From Stictocephala bisonia (lineage: Eukaryota > Arthropoda > Insecta > Hemiptera > Membracidae): a stretch of 64,000 bases of DNA. The first letter of the stretch is position 1; the number at the start of each line of letters is the position of its first letter. Location: positions 1,048,607 through 1,112,606 of the forward strand of contig JAQJVL010000111.1 of assembly GCA_035578905.1 (NCBI GenBank), read 5' to 3'. The notes below the pieces were generated by a model, which worked only from the letters and a program-made list of their open reading frames with translations, made no database searches and was not told where the DNA came from. Below, one piece after another: positions 42,530-57,500 of the stretch. The position numbers were made by a program, and so were the translations under genes.

Positions 42530-45500
42530 GTGAGATTATTAGTCTGCATTTTATTACTTATAAAATAACATAAATTACGTGCCTAATCTATTTAAAGCAT
42601 CACTGGCAAGATTACTACTTTGTAGTTGCCTGTGTTTCTTAAAGAATTTTGGAGTTAATCATAAGTTCAAATTAATCTAGACCTTTTAACCTAATCAATT
42701 TGTGTAAATTTATAATCTATTCACTTTACAGAGACACATTACTGATCTTAACATTCTTATCTCAAGGGGCAGAATATGGTATATCTTTTCGGTGAAAGTT
42801 AAACTTAGTCTTATTTTACCAGGTGAAGTTGTGGCTAAAAAGCTTTTTCTAACGCTTAACCCTTTCGCTTCCGACGTCCGTTATGTGGTATTTGCGAAGA
42901 CTTCCAAGGTCCTTTTTGGTGAAAACGCATTGTTTTAAGAAATATGCTATATATTTTTTATTTATGAATGGAATTGAATGATTTTTGTTTTTTTTTGTCA
43001 TTAAATTCTCTATAAATATAATTGATAAAGTAATATTTATTAGTTAAAAAATGTTATTTATATGTATATACATGTATAAATAATTTTTAATTTTTTTTAT
43101 TTTTGTAGTTTGAACTAACCTACAGTGCACAAAAAAAATCTTAGTACATTTTCAAGATATACATTTTAAAGATAATCTTGTTGCTAACATGCTTACAAAT
43201 TTGTATGGTCTTACCTTTAAAAATGTCTGAGTTGTAGAATTTTTTTTTTGAACATGTTGTGATAGTGATAGTGTTCTCGCTAATGGGCGATCGTTCTCAT
43301 TTTTGTCTACCGTTACTCATATTTACACTTCGATATAAACACTAAACAAACTATAAAGAAGCAAATACTAATTATGAAATAAATAAAACACTCTAAAAAC
43401 AACTAAAAGTAATACGCAACACAGCTAACATCAAACGGACACATATGCTAAAGGTTAGCAGTAAACTACTGATTCAGAACAACAACTCAAGTTGTAAGTT
43501 ACAGACGTTCAAATTCAAAGATGCGTAAAATTAAAGTTATTATTCCAAAGACGATAAAACCTAATTTCTAGTGTAACCTGTATGTTTATGCATACATTGC
43601 TATAGTTTCATGATAATCGGACGAATTTAAGTAACTGAAAAAAAATTTTCCGCGGACGTCCGATATATCGGACGTTGGAAGTTTTCAAAAAAAACCATGA
43701 CGTCCGATATATCGGACGTCGGAAGCGAAAGGGTTAACCTGGGACCAAGGGCTTGTGACATCCGAATGTTTTTTATTTTGTGGAAAACATGTTTTATGAA
43801 AAAATAGAAAAATCTTAATGATACTGTTAATTTTGATTCAAACCAAACAAAATTATGATTTTTTTCATAATTTTCTTAACCCTTTGGGCACCATTTATAC
43901 AATGCCTATTTTCCATTAAGCGCTAATTTATTGTAAAAAGATAAAAATAAATTTTTTTGTTGCTCATTTTTTTTATTCTGTACAGGAAAATAAAATATGA
44001 TAACATTTTGAAACTTTTGTTAGCTTACTTTACCTTTTTTTCTTATATATGAATATGTAAAAAAGCAAACTTTTACTTGAAAGTAAGCCTCAGGCATAGA
44101 TCACTTATAAAATGTATGAACCAATACAAAATATTATTACTATCAATAAAATATGTATAATTGAGTACATTTACTTGTACGTAAACTGATAAAGATGCCT
44201 GCACGTACGTAAACTGATAAAGATGCCTGCACATAACACATATAATAAAAAATAAGTAAATACATATAGCACTTGATTACGATGTATTTAGTACCTTCCA
44301 CAACATTAAAATCGACCGGATTATTTATATTGACACTTAAAATTAATAAATTACTGACATATATTAAACTAAAGTAATGATAAAAAACTAAATACACAGT
44401 TTCAAAGCTGTAAGGCGGCAGACAATGATAACCGCTCGACTCAACAGTAGCTGCGTGTATACACGCTTGTGTCGTTGGGCGACAAAGTGGAAATGTACAC
44501 TGCCAGGCAAAAACCAGTCTCGTAGTGATTGACAGGCCAACAAAAGGTCACGAGTCGCACTCTCATGAGTCACTGCCCATAATCCAAACGCACTACTGAA
44601 TTAAATTAGAAACATTACTACAAAAATAATATTTTTGTGATTATTACGTGTATATGCGCTTATGGCGCTTAGAGCAAAGTCAACATATGCGTGTATATGC
44701 GCTTACGGCGTGGTAAGGGTTAAATTTTAGGTAGGCCTATATTTTTTATGCTTTAACTCAAACTTAAAAACTTCTCAGCAATAATTTCTTGAGATATTGT
44801 GGTAAACTACTTTCTTCTTGATATCACCTATGGCGGCCATATTTACAATGATTATTGGACCTATGACTGACCACAAACAATAAATTTGGGTAATTATGAA
44901 CAAAAATACAATTTCTTGTTGAAAAATTGGTGAAATATGAGTTTATATTTCTTGAGGAGGTTGATTTCAACTGCGGAAAACTCGTTTTTTTTTTACTGAG
45001 ATATCAAAAAATAAGTTTCTTATCTGATAGTTGATTAAAATTTTTATTTTTCAACAATTCTGTTTTTTATTATATTTTATTAGTGCTGAATATGATTATA
45101 TAATTGTTTTTTAAATAAAATTATTTGTTTGGCCTAAAAATACACTTGTTACTGATCTAACCAAACATAACCTAACATCCTAACTGTCTATTTATTCAAC
45201 AAAAATTTATAACTTAATTTGCAATAAATTTAGCTGTCACTCTGGTGGTGCAATAGGCTTGGTTTTTGTGGTTTACCATTGGAGTAAGTTAATAAACTTA
45301 GTTAATCTAAATAATGATCACTTAATGGTCGTTAATCGCGGTTTACAACGAAAGTAGATTTTTTCGTTATATTTTACTATCTCAATAAATAATAGGTCTA
45401 GACAAAGGTAGTTTTCAGATTCATAACAATCTAAAAAGGAAAGATTGAAACATTATATTTAATTTAAATTAATGTAAATATGTCAAAAATACTAAAATTT

Positions 45501-48500
45501 GTAACATTGGTTGTTTTGAGTTTTTCTGTAAAATATGTGATTTCTGCTGAATAAAAAACATATCTTGTGAAAATATAGCCTATTTTAGGTCAATTTCAGG
45601 TAAAGTTCATAAATTTTATTTAGTGGCAAGGAACTGCATAAATAACTTACCCAAATTTGCATATATAAACTTATTCCTGCTGGAGGACTAAACTTATTCC
45701 CCAAGTTCTTTAAAAATTGTTATTTTTATCATTTGAAATGTTTGTTTTACTGAACACGAAAATATGATTGGTTTTGCAATTAAAAATTTTTTTTAAGCCT
45801 AAAAATACACTTTTTATTTAAGTTAGGACCCTACCTAACCAAACATAATCTAACTTATTCTAAACATAAATGTTTGAAATTAGGAATAAACGTGGTACTT
45901 TAAGATAAGAATGTTGATAATTTGGAATTATCCATTGAGCCTATGTTCTTACTTTACCAGACAAAATTGGAAATTTTAAGTTGGTAAGCATAAATTAAGA
46001 AGAACAATATTTTTGCTTTAAAATAAAATTGTACTTGAAAACTTTGTACAGACTCATTCCTCATTGTTCAACACATGATAGATCGAACAATGAAACTTTT
46101 GTTTCACGGCAATTTATCTTTATATTCCCAATATAGTAATAAATAAATAATGAATAAAAATGGCACATGTAAATGTAACACCTCAGTCCTCAGAAACTTG
46201 GAGTATTTACCACAAAGACATAAGAATTTAAAAAAATTACTGAACCAATGCATAACGTTAAAAAAAGAGCCAACTAAATTCATATGGGCGCTAGATATTT
46301 TGATACTGATTTTAGCAAAAAAAATTAAAATTGCCCAGTTGCCCATTTGAAGATTAATCTAGTTATTATGGTCATACAAGTGAATTGTCTGATTTGGTTA
46401 TATTCAGTAATGTTGTATTGTCAGGCAGAATATACCCACAAAACAAGCAGATTTGTTTTAATAAATGTAGTGAAAATAATCTAATTCTTTTAGTTATTAT
46501 ATAGAGATATTCTTAATATTTTCAGGTGCAGTAGAACTAGAGAACCTTCCTTTACGTAAAGATGCGCTGCGAAATGTCGGTCTTCCTATTGAGGTCCGAG
46601 CTGGATTTATTGGCAAAATCAGGCTTCAAGTTCCTGTCAGCCAAATTAGAACTGCACCTTGGGAAATAAGCATTGATCAGCTGTACTTGGTTGCAGGCCC
46701 AGTACGATTATCTGAAGTAAGTCTTAAGTAGCCTAATTTTAAATAATGTTTTATACTTTTAAATTAAAACCAGTAAATTATTTATATATATTTTTAGTAT
46801 TGAATTTACATAACATATTATTTGGACAAAGGCTCTAGACAAAATCATAATCATTTTATAACATTGAGCACCTTATGAGCAACTAGTAACCCATAGATCA
46901 GTGCATCATTAACCATCTCATGATGATACTACATACTACACTTTTCAATGCCAGTGAAAGCATTAATGGCCTTGAATTGTTGGCTAATAATAATTTAGGA
47001 GAAGCCCCAAATTGGTTTCATGCCAACAGCTTTTTGTTAAATTAAAATAAAACGAAAACAAATATATTGTTTAATCTTGGGCATTTATTTATTAATTTTT
47101 TATTTATTCATAAGACGCCGACCGTCAAGATATGGGCAAATATGGATTTTGAATGAGTGTAGATGAGCGAATGTAGTCATTGTTACAAACTAGGGCCAAC
47201 TATTCCGTAGAAAGTGTCATTAATTAATAGCCCAATGACAAATGAATAGCCGGTGGTTATCAGCTGATCCTTCTCAAAATGTACTATGACTCTGATTAGG
47301 ATCGAACTGAGAACCTTTAGCACATGAAGCTGGGATTGAACCAACTACGCTAACGACCAATTTAAATTAAAAGTTAAATTCTTGGGTTATGTACATTGAT
47401 TAAAATTTGACGTGAGCAGAACATATTGATCATCGAAATAAAAGACTATGACATATTATTATTTTTTAAGTAGGTTAAATGATATTGCCCCAAGAAACTA
47501 CATAAGAGCTGCTTACTTTCCATTTTTTCAATCCATTTTTAGATATGGACTAATTTTACATGGCAACTGTACCAGAATTGATAAGGCCCTTTTATTACAA
47601 AAGAAGGCAATTAGAACTCATAAAAAATATGACTCAAGAGAGCACTGTAAACCGTATTTCAAAGACTTCCATTTTCAAACTGTTATAAATTTATGTACAA
47701 ATGATCTAGCTATTTACATACATAAAAATCCAAATTTACTATATTTTAAACACTCAATTCATACTCGCAAGAAACAATGTTGAAATTGAATATTTTTGTT
47801 TAATTAAAACCCTTACAATTCATATTGTAGTGTCAATTGAGGATTATAATATTTTGGAAAAAAGTGAACTCATCTGTTTGTTAAAAACTTGTTAAAAAAT
47901 AAATTTTATTCCTGGTTGTTGAAGAATTCATTTTATATTTTAGACGAATTTTTTTAACATGAAGATTATAGATTTTTTAAATTATTATTTTGTGATTGGC
48001 TTTATTATCAGTCTTTAGTTATTTTGTTCTTTGTATTTTAGTTAGCTTTAAGATTGTGAACACTTGACTTGGCTGTAATATTAGCTGTAATTATGACTGT
48101 CAATGATGTTTTACATTCTTGTGGCAAATAAAGATTATTATTATTATATGGTTCAACCAATCATGATGAAAGTTTGGTCCGTTCTATGGTTGCCATCGAT
48201 GTACTAGTACTAGAGGGTCTAGAGTTGTCCATGTTGGGTGGTAATCAGTATCCGGATGTTGTGTAGGAGGGAGAACTGAATATCAGGTTTGTCAATTAGC
48301 TGAAAATCAAACCAACAATGTGTGGTTTGGATTCCAAGCCTCTGACATGCCCTGGCTAGTTGGGTATTAATAAATGGCCCTTTCTAAGGAACAGTCAAAC
48401 TCAATTAGTAACCAAACCACACAGGTCATCCACACTTATCCTACATTCCTGTAATAGGTCACATTCACATTAAAATACACACAAAGTTGTGTCAGCAACT

Positions 48501-51500
48501 TGTATTTAATTTTGTTTTTGTGAATAATCTAACTTTTGTGTTCTTTTTTACAATTTTTGCCTTAGATTTTTTTCACTGTCTCATAATCTTTACTCTTAAA
48601 AATGAAATAACAAAACAATCTAGGCCTGTTTGACTTTCAATTATGGAATTATTTTAGATATGTTTTTACTTAGTTCAAAACAAATTTACTAACATTCTCT
48701 ATGAAATGCAGTTTTCTATTGAGCAATGCCTTTTCTGATGTGGTCATGCTATCTGTAATACAAATAAGGCATTTGCATTGCAGATCTTAAGGTTAAGTTG
48801 CCGGCAGGGCAGTGATTTAGCATATTTACCTATTCTTTCTCTCTCTCATTTATTTACTCATTTTCAAAGTTAACAATATCTTATTAAGAGAAGAAGAATC
48901 AACAAATATCTCCAAAGAATTTTGAAGAAATTACTGCATTCTTAATAGAAAGGATGCTGCTAAGAAAAAATCCTTATTTCTTGCATAGGTCCCAAGATTG
49001 CTTCATAGTTGTTTCTTGTTATTATGTCTGAAATATTTTAGCTACAGAACTATGAAAATGTGCTTATAAGATCAGCTATAAAAATTAACTAAAAATATTG
49101 AATCTAAATATGGAATGGGGTGCCTTTGATCAAGTGATGTAACGCTAGGCTAATGTGGGTTTAAGCTACATATTGATACATTATTTAATTATTTAAAGCA
49201 ATCACTTTAATTTTGATCACGTTATTTTACAAATAACAGTAGGTACAAAATAAGCAAAATAAGAAGTAAATAAATATATAAGTAGAATGACATAAATAAC
49301 GACTTATATTTGTATACACTTACACCTGGTACATAATACGAAGCGTGTTTTTAAAGTAAGTATTGTTTTGGAATCCCGCCGCTGTAGCGCTGTGGTCGGC
49401 GTTCAGCGCATGCACGCTGGGTACTGCTATCTGTTGGTAGGCCACAGCCGCCGTTACAGATCCATTTGACTGTATTTAATTTCCCCATATGGCTGTTTAA
49501 AATTCCTCCTCCGATTAAAAATGCCGCCAACTGTAAAGTACATGTGGTAAGTTTTCGTAACTCAAAAGAAATGAAAGCAACTGACATTCATCGAGAGATC
49601 TGTGAAGTTTATTGAGAAAACCGAATAAATGATGGGTTGGTATGGAAATGGGTAAGTGCTTTTAAGGTAGCCGTATGAATGTGCATGATGAGGAATGAAG
49701 TGGGAAACCTTTACTCATTACTGATGACTTGCTGCACAACGTTGATGAATAAAGTCAGAGAAAATATACGCTTTTCAACTGCATTGTTATGTAGTGTGTC
49801 TTCAAGTGTCAAGAAGTGTGATTTATGAAATTGTGAGAGGACATTTGAAGAACCGAGATTTATGCTTATGCTAGGTTCCCAAAATGCTGACGGAGAATCA
49901 CAAAACAAAGTTTGGTGAGAATCTCAATAACTAATGTTTAACCAGTTCTCTCACATTCCTAGACCATTAGAATCATGATGGTTACGATTTTTAAAACCAA
50001 ATTGTCACGGTGACAGACTTACAATGAATGTCAGCTGCTTTCACGCCCCTAGCGTTATGAAAACTTACAGAGCGCATAGTTCAGAGTTGGTGGCATTTTT
50101 AATCGAAGGAAGAATTTTATACAATCACAAGTGACCTTAAGTACAGTCAAATGGGTCCATAACGGCAGCTGTGGTTTGCCAACAGATAGTATAGTAACCA
50201 GCGTGCATGCACTGAACACCGACCGCAGTATTACATCGGCGGGATTCCAAAACGGTGCTTACTTTAAAAACACGCCTTTTATATATAGTAGACTACAAAT
50301 ACAGATAATGAACTAATAATAAATAGAAAATGTATAAGAGTGCAGATAATGGTTATCCTTCACAGATAAAAGATCAAATATTTGCCGCCAGATTTATTGG
50401 AATTACAGAAGAAATTACGCTTGAATGCAAGCCAATTTTGATGATGATCTAATCTGGCTTTAGGACTTAAGAAGTTAAAGTTGCTATTGTGATATTGTCA
50501 GCTCAGTAGTTTGTGTAACCTTGTGGTTATTAGAACTATGAATTCTAATTCATCTAAGGAGATCTGGGTGCTAAACATGGACATTACAGTCCACGCGGAA
50601 ATCCGAACGACCCTCCCACCACTTGAAAACAGCTGTTTTCGTTGCACTTCTCGACTTGTTAGTTTTGGATACGGATAGCAACACTGACAGTACGGTATTG
50701 TTGTTCAGTGCACTGTGTTGAGTTACTCATCTGAACATTAAATAAACATAAACACAAGCTTTAATATTACAGATTACTTTAATAATTAATTTAATTCTTT
50801 GATTTTTACTTGCTGTATGTAAACAATTTTAAAAGATATAAACATTTTCTCTAAGTGAACTCAGAAAGTTTAACTAATACGTATGTAAATAGTCGTTTTT
50901 TTTTTCATTACTGTACTTGTCTAGATTATTATTGTTTTTAAAATGTAGTTTAGTTCATTATTGCATTAAATAGTGATTTTATTGAGAGTTGTTTTCTCAA
51001 ACCTTGATAGTTGGACTAACATTCTTTCTCTGTGCCATCACGACATTTTCAACATTATAGACTACATTCAACCTCAATTCACTCATGGGCACGATGAATT
51101 GAGGTTATCAAGCTGTAGTCACTACCCACCCCTACATGTACAGTGGTAGTGACCCACACGCCCACCCCTACACGTACAGAGGTAGTGAACAACAAGTCCT
51201 TGCAAACAACTATTCGGATTACAGCGACCTTACTGTAATTATGTTCAGAAGAAAGATTACATCTGCCACATCATGTCGTAGGGCAAGAGATAGAAGATTT
51301 AACTCACCAGAAAGAATCTTCACGGAGACCAGGAAGTAACTGTAGCCCAGCTGGACATCAACCAGATGAATTAGGTTGAGGTGCTGTTGCAGAGCCTCCA
51401 ACCTAATATTGGAATGGTGCAGGGATACTACACTGGACTGGCATTTCCAACCAACTGTAGAGAATAATGGATAGATTGTTGACATCTCTGGATAATACTC

Positions 51501-54500
51501 ATGTAAAACCAGTCATCTTGTCTGACTTGTCATGTCTTAACCATCTAGTATGGTGTATGTGCCCAGAAAAACTGATATCTTCGTCGAAACGATTGCCCAT
51601 GTCCTTAGGGTTCTTAAAACCTTGGGTTTAAGAGTGTTGGAGATTAAGTATGGTATTGCAATCAGACATTTAGTTCTGTGAAAATTGAAAAGTGATGATT
51701 TGTACTTTCCTTATAATTGTTCTGCTAATGAGTTTTTTTTGTAAATATTTTTTGCAAATAAAGACATTCTGTGTACATTGTACAATGTATTCATTGCAAA
51801 CATGTATGACATTGGTGAATTTGTGGCACTACGTAGGATCTTGAAAGGGCATTTCTGCATGTGCATATTACAGGCTCAATAAGTGATTCAACCTTTTTTT
51901 AACTCTTGGATGCCTGCTATGTCATGCTTTTTTTAGAGCAAACTCAACTAGTGGCTGGAGTTTTTCCAACTGTATAACAAAACAAGTCATACAGTTAATG
52001 GCAAACTGAGGGAGTTGTTCAGTCGGTTCGGTATATGAAAGTTAGTAATAGCTGATAATGTTCCTTTCAGCAGTTACGAATTCAAACATTTTGCTAAATT
52101 GTGGAACTTTGAAATAGAAAATAGGATCTTACCATCCTAAGAGTAACGTGTTAGCAGAAAAGGCTGTGGTTATAGTGAAAAACATGTTGAATAAATCAAA
52201 AGAAAACAAAGAAGATATTGAGCTCTATTTACTAAATTATAGAAATTCCCCGGTTGAAAATCTGCCATTTTCACCATCTCGGCAGTTAAACAGCAGAAAC
52301 ATGACATCAAGGATCCCTATTGGTTTTCAACATTTAAAACCAAACACTGTTTCTCTTGGCGCTTACTCAATGATGCTAAATAATCATTGATGACCCACCA
52401 ACCCTCCCTCCAAACTCTAGACTAGATAAACTACACGGCTCCTCCAAAGACTAGGCTTGATGATTTTAAAAAATCATTAGGATTGATTTTAAAAAAATCA
52501 GTTTTAAATACATACTGAAAATTAAAGAGCCAGCATAAAATAAATATCTGTTTTATGTATTAATAAAAAAATTGTGTTAAACACTAAAATTAATTAAATT
52601 TTGTATGACTTAATGGGTACAGATGCCCAATTAAAACACAGTTCTCCCCGCCAGCTTAGACGAGTCTATTGTTTTATAGGCTCGTTGGACCGACCACTGG
52701 TTTAACATAACTTCCGAACCATGGGTGTGGTACTGGGGTAAAATTATATATGGTCACACTGGGCATTGAAAACGGAACAGCTGCATGGAAAGCTTAGCTC
52801 CTGAGTTACGCTGCTCCTATATTAAACAATGTTTTTTCCAATCATCCTTGGCCCTTCAGTTTTAAAATTAATCTAATCAAGCTGTCTTAACTTTTTTCTA
52901 GCTCAAGAACTTTTATGGGGATATTTCCCTTACAAAATGAAATAGTATATAGATTCTGTTTTATTTCTTACGTGATTTTTTTACCATAATCTCAAAGACT
53001 TTGTTGAAGATAAAATAACAGAGTTTCTGAGTTTGATCTGAATATTTCACAAAAACAATCAATAGTTTGTACATCGTAAACTTAAATTATCATATTGAAG
53101 CCCTTGATAACAGTAATTGCAATTATTTCATCCGTCTCCTGTGGTTAGGGTTCTAAAGCATTCTTGGCCATGTTGTTATAGTTCATCAATTCATATCAAA
53201 GTTAGCAAATTATTCAGCTAATTTATCATTTTTTTTAGTAGCTAAGTTAGGTAAATTATTAATTATTTATGCTATTTGGTTGAGAAAGGGCTTGTTGTTG
53301 ACTAATCTATTTGGTTGGAATACCATTTATTTCTGTTAATGAGATTTTATTCAGATTATCACAGACCAAACATAATATTGATCTCTGATATAATGTATCA
53401 TGTATGGAATCAGTAAATGGATTTTTTATGACATTTCTTTTTAATCTAGGACATTTTTATACATTTGGTGCATGTTGTTGTTTAGAATAAGTCACATTTC
53501 TTTGTAGAATAAGTCAAGAGTCTAGGACTTTAAAAAGAATTAATTTTTTGTACAATTTGTGGCAAAAATTAATTTGTTATGAATGGTTAGCCAGTGGCCT
53601 TGACCGGGTGTTCCAACGTTATCGCAAGATAACAGTCAAGCAACAACGAGCATGGCTGTCCCTTGGATGGGTGACTGAGCGATCCCGTCCTTGCATGCAG
53701 CTTGCCTGTCCGGTCACTGGTGGTGGTTCGGAAGTCAACCATAAGCCATTGGTCCCCAGGTTAAGTGTTAAAGAGACGTTCCTAGCTCTAACTTAATCTG
53801 GTAAAATAAGACATCCTTTAACTTTTTTAACTGTACAGTGGGATGAAGAAGCTGAAGAGCATGCTGCTTATGAATACAAGCTAAGTCTTCTGGACGCCAT
53901 TGAGGCGAGATGGCGTGCAGAAACAGATTCAGCTCCGGAATACAGTTACTATGCTTCCAGCTACAGCTCGTGGATGGGTTATGGCACCAGCCTGGTGACC
54001 AATATAGTTGAGAACCTACAGGTAAGTTATTTTGATTGTGTTAAACATTTATGTAGGACTTAGCTAAAGGTCACTGAAGTGGACTATAAAAATAAGGAAT
54101 GGGAACTTAGCAAACTTTAAAAATAAATATACATCTGTTTATACAAATTCAAACTAAACAATTGATAATAGCACCATATTTTAGTGTGGAAATTGTGTAT
54201 TGTGTGAGAGTCGCGCTCCGCGATTCTAGCATTATAGATACGACCTTGAACATCACGGAGCGTGACATTAGCATTTCCTGGGTTAACCCATTCTACACAC
54301 AATGTGTTAAGCCTAGAGAAACAATGATATTTCATTATAAATATCACAAAACTATATACTATTCTCTCACTACTACACTTATTACAAAATATAAACACTA
54401 AATAGTATATATTTTAAGAATATACATAGTTAATTTACTGTAAACACTCAACATCAAACATTGTTTACAAAGAACAGTAATGGTGAACAGCATGAGATTT

Positions 54501-57500
54501 TTCGTGGATCTTTTGAGATGTTTACATGGAACTTTACTTTTTCTTATTCTCTCATGTGTAACACTTCAAATAATAACAATAACTAACATAACACTGTTAA
54601 CAGTAATTTATGTAGTGTCAAGTGGTATTGGAATCATATCGGTGAATAACACTAATGTAATAAGTGTTATTCACCGGCCCTTGCGTGCGGTGCGTAAAAC
54701 CACCACTGTGCCAGTTGGGCAGCAGAAATACGGTGCGTAAAACTATAAGGGTTAAAAAGAATAAAAACATTTATTAATATTTTAAGTAAGCCTAATCAGC
54801 AAAGAGTTAGTCTATTAGTTATTAAGTCACCACTAGGAAAATATTGATTTCAAGACAGACCATTAGGTTAAAGGATTTTTTCAGTCCATTATTTATACTA
54901 TATACTATACAAAATAATAATATCTACAAAACTCAAGCTGTAAACATAAAAAAAGTAAGTCTGTTCAAAAAGTAAACAAAACAGTTAATGAATACAGGCT
55001 TAGCAAAGAAATTATGCTGTGGTCTCACTTTAATGTTATTTTAGATATGCAATACAAATGTTCAACATTCAACAAAATAAAAAAATCTCAACATAAATGA
55101 CAAGAAATAAAAAATAAGTTTTGGTTTTACGTATTTATGTATTATTTTACTTAATTATGTAATTTTAGTTTTTTTATATATAATTACACTAATCCATTAT
55201 ATACTTCTAGAAATGTACCTTGTGTGTAGTTGAAGATATCCGATGTGCACTTCCGATATGAAGACGAGTTGTCACTGTCTGACATTGGGGTAGTTCTGGG
55301 GCTACAAGTGGAGAGCCTCACAGCTCAAAGCTGTGATGAATCCTGGGTGCCAGGGGCAACTGCCAAGGATAAAACCTGTTCTTTTAAACTTCTCCAGCTA
55401 TCAAATCTCGCAGTGTACTGGGATAATGTACCGTCAAAAGAAATGTTCGGCGACCTTTCCATTCCCGAACTGTCTGTGAGTATTTATGTTTCATCATGTG
55501 TTAAGTATTTATCTCTATTTTTCAACTGCATGTCAACTTACAGACTAAATTAATTTTAGAGAAATAGCAAATATTTCTATCCATAATTTTTAGAGTTAAC
55601 TTATTGTTGCAGTATAATTCTAAAAGGAACATGCAAATACGTAACAAATAAATAGATAACATTTAACAGTTTTACTGGTCAGACATATTACAATTAAGAA
55701 ATTCAAGGACATAAAAGCTTTAGATTTTAACCATTAACAAAAATTAATTTTAAAGCTAGGCTGTTAAAATAGTCTGATAGCTTGAGAAAGTCTGTTGAAC
55801 ATTTTTATTTGTTGCTAATAATGACTGTTAATGGTTTTGGTAAGCCTAAGCTGGGCTGTTAAAAGATCGGACAAAATGAAACCACAAAACATGAATATTA
55901 AAAAAAGTTCGTATTCATTATTATTATTCATCTCTAAGACGCCGATCGTAGAGATATGGGCGAATATGAGAAGTGAATGAGTGTGATGAGTGTAGATGAA
56001 CGAGTGTAGTCATTGTTACTATCTGAATTCGACTTAGCTCAGAAAGGACTATTTATTAATAGGCCAATAGCCAGTGCAACTATGGGACCTACAGCTTTAC
56101 GTGGAATCCGAACCACGTAGTGTTGGTCTGATTTTCAGCTAACTGAAAAGTCTGATACTCAGTTATCTCCCCTACACAACATCCGAACTTTGACTACTAT
56201 TCAACACGGACACTCCAGACTTCTGTAGTAGTGTCTACTTTGATGACAACCATTGAGCGGACACCGTGTCGGTATTAAGAGAAAAGAGCATGGAACCTAT
56301 CGCCTACAATCTCCTAAACACTTTGTCTCCAAGTAGCTGAGTTACAGCACTGCGCCACCGAAGTATAATATTGCAAAGCTGACAGTGTTGTTTGGTTTCT
56401 GAATAATGAATGATACACATTTCAAAGTGATTTAATAAACACACTATTCTGACAAGACTTCATGATGACTGATTGCTATGTGCTAAGAAAAATAATACAC
56501 AAATATTTGTAAACCTATGTTTAAAAACTGTAACCTAAGTTTTTCAATGCAAGACAATTTTTAAATTGGACTCAGTAGATGTATAGTAGAATACAAAGTA
56601 CAAAAATTACTTTTTTAACAATATATGTTTCTTAGACATAGTAAAAAAGAATATAAAACATCAGAACATCCATTAAAACAACAAATAAGAGTATTAGAGT
56701 TAATGTGTTTTATGATGATAGCCAAATAAAAATCATGTAAAATACCTCTTAAAATTAATTTAAATCAATCTAGTATAGGGTCTAGAGTCATAAGAAATAA
56801 ACAAGCCTAATTCTATGACAGGTCTTTAAAAAATGAAAATTTTTGGGTTTTTCATTGATTTATGATATTTCATATTAGGACGGTAAGATAATCTAATTTT
56901 TTAACATTATAATGACGTGTTAAATCCTATTTTTTGTGCTTAGTTTGTATACAATTTCCAAGAATGTTCTAGAGTCCTGTTCATCCAAACTAATTGGGAC
57001 GGCTCATGTTTGATGATAGAAAATTTGGATTAATCAAAAATAACTTTTAAGCTATTAATATAGTACTATATACTTGTTAGGCCTTTACAGCACTATATAT
57101 ACTGCATACAATTATTTATTAATTAAGTGAAGTTGTTGTTTTGAACCTCAAATTATTATATTGAAATTTAAAAAATGAACGTTCTACAGTAAGTATTGAT
57201 CCTTGTATTTTTGAACAGGTTAATGTGAACATATTTTCTGAATTTTCAACGTTTATTATTATTTTGACAATTAATGGTTGTATTTTTACAGATCTTACGT
57301 TTATTTTACTATTTGTTTAAACATTTGTTGACTAAGTTAAAAATACCATTTGCGTAAATAGTCAAGAAAAACACTGTTCTGTATTATCAACAATGTTATA
57401 AGATAATGTACCTATTGTAAAATGTTTTATTCTTTACAATATTGAATTATTTATTCCTTCATAGTCCATATTTATATTTTCGAACATCCTGTTTTGATAA

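Larger units (their letters stand above)
42530..46525 (+). other. VPS13D intron 1
   Basis: 3996 bp. It holds a split SINE, two TTAA-flanked elements (42860-43733, 43880-44719) and AT-rich sequence with no further exons seen. Confidence 0.8.
46717..53838 (+). other. VPS13D intron 2
   Basis: 7122 bp containing LINE, SINE, mariner, minisatellite and gypsy fragments listed separately. Intervals 48510-49330, 50290-51110 and 52400-52640 show nothing recognisable. Confidence 0.8.

Noticed and set aside
46104..46350. Opposed 66- and 80-codon frames in intron 1
   Set aside because: AT-rich composition and no motif; chance frames.
53630..53700. Genuine 5S rRNA gene
   Set aside because: Only the internal promoter part resembles 5S rRNA; the remainder is SINE body and tail.
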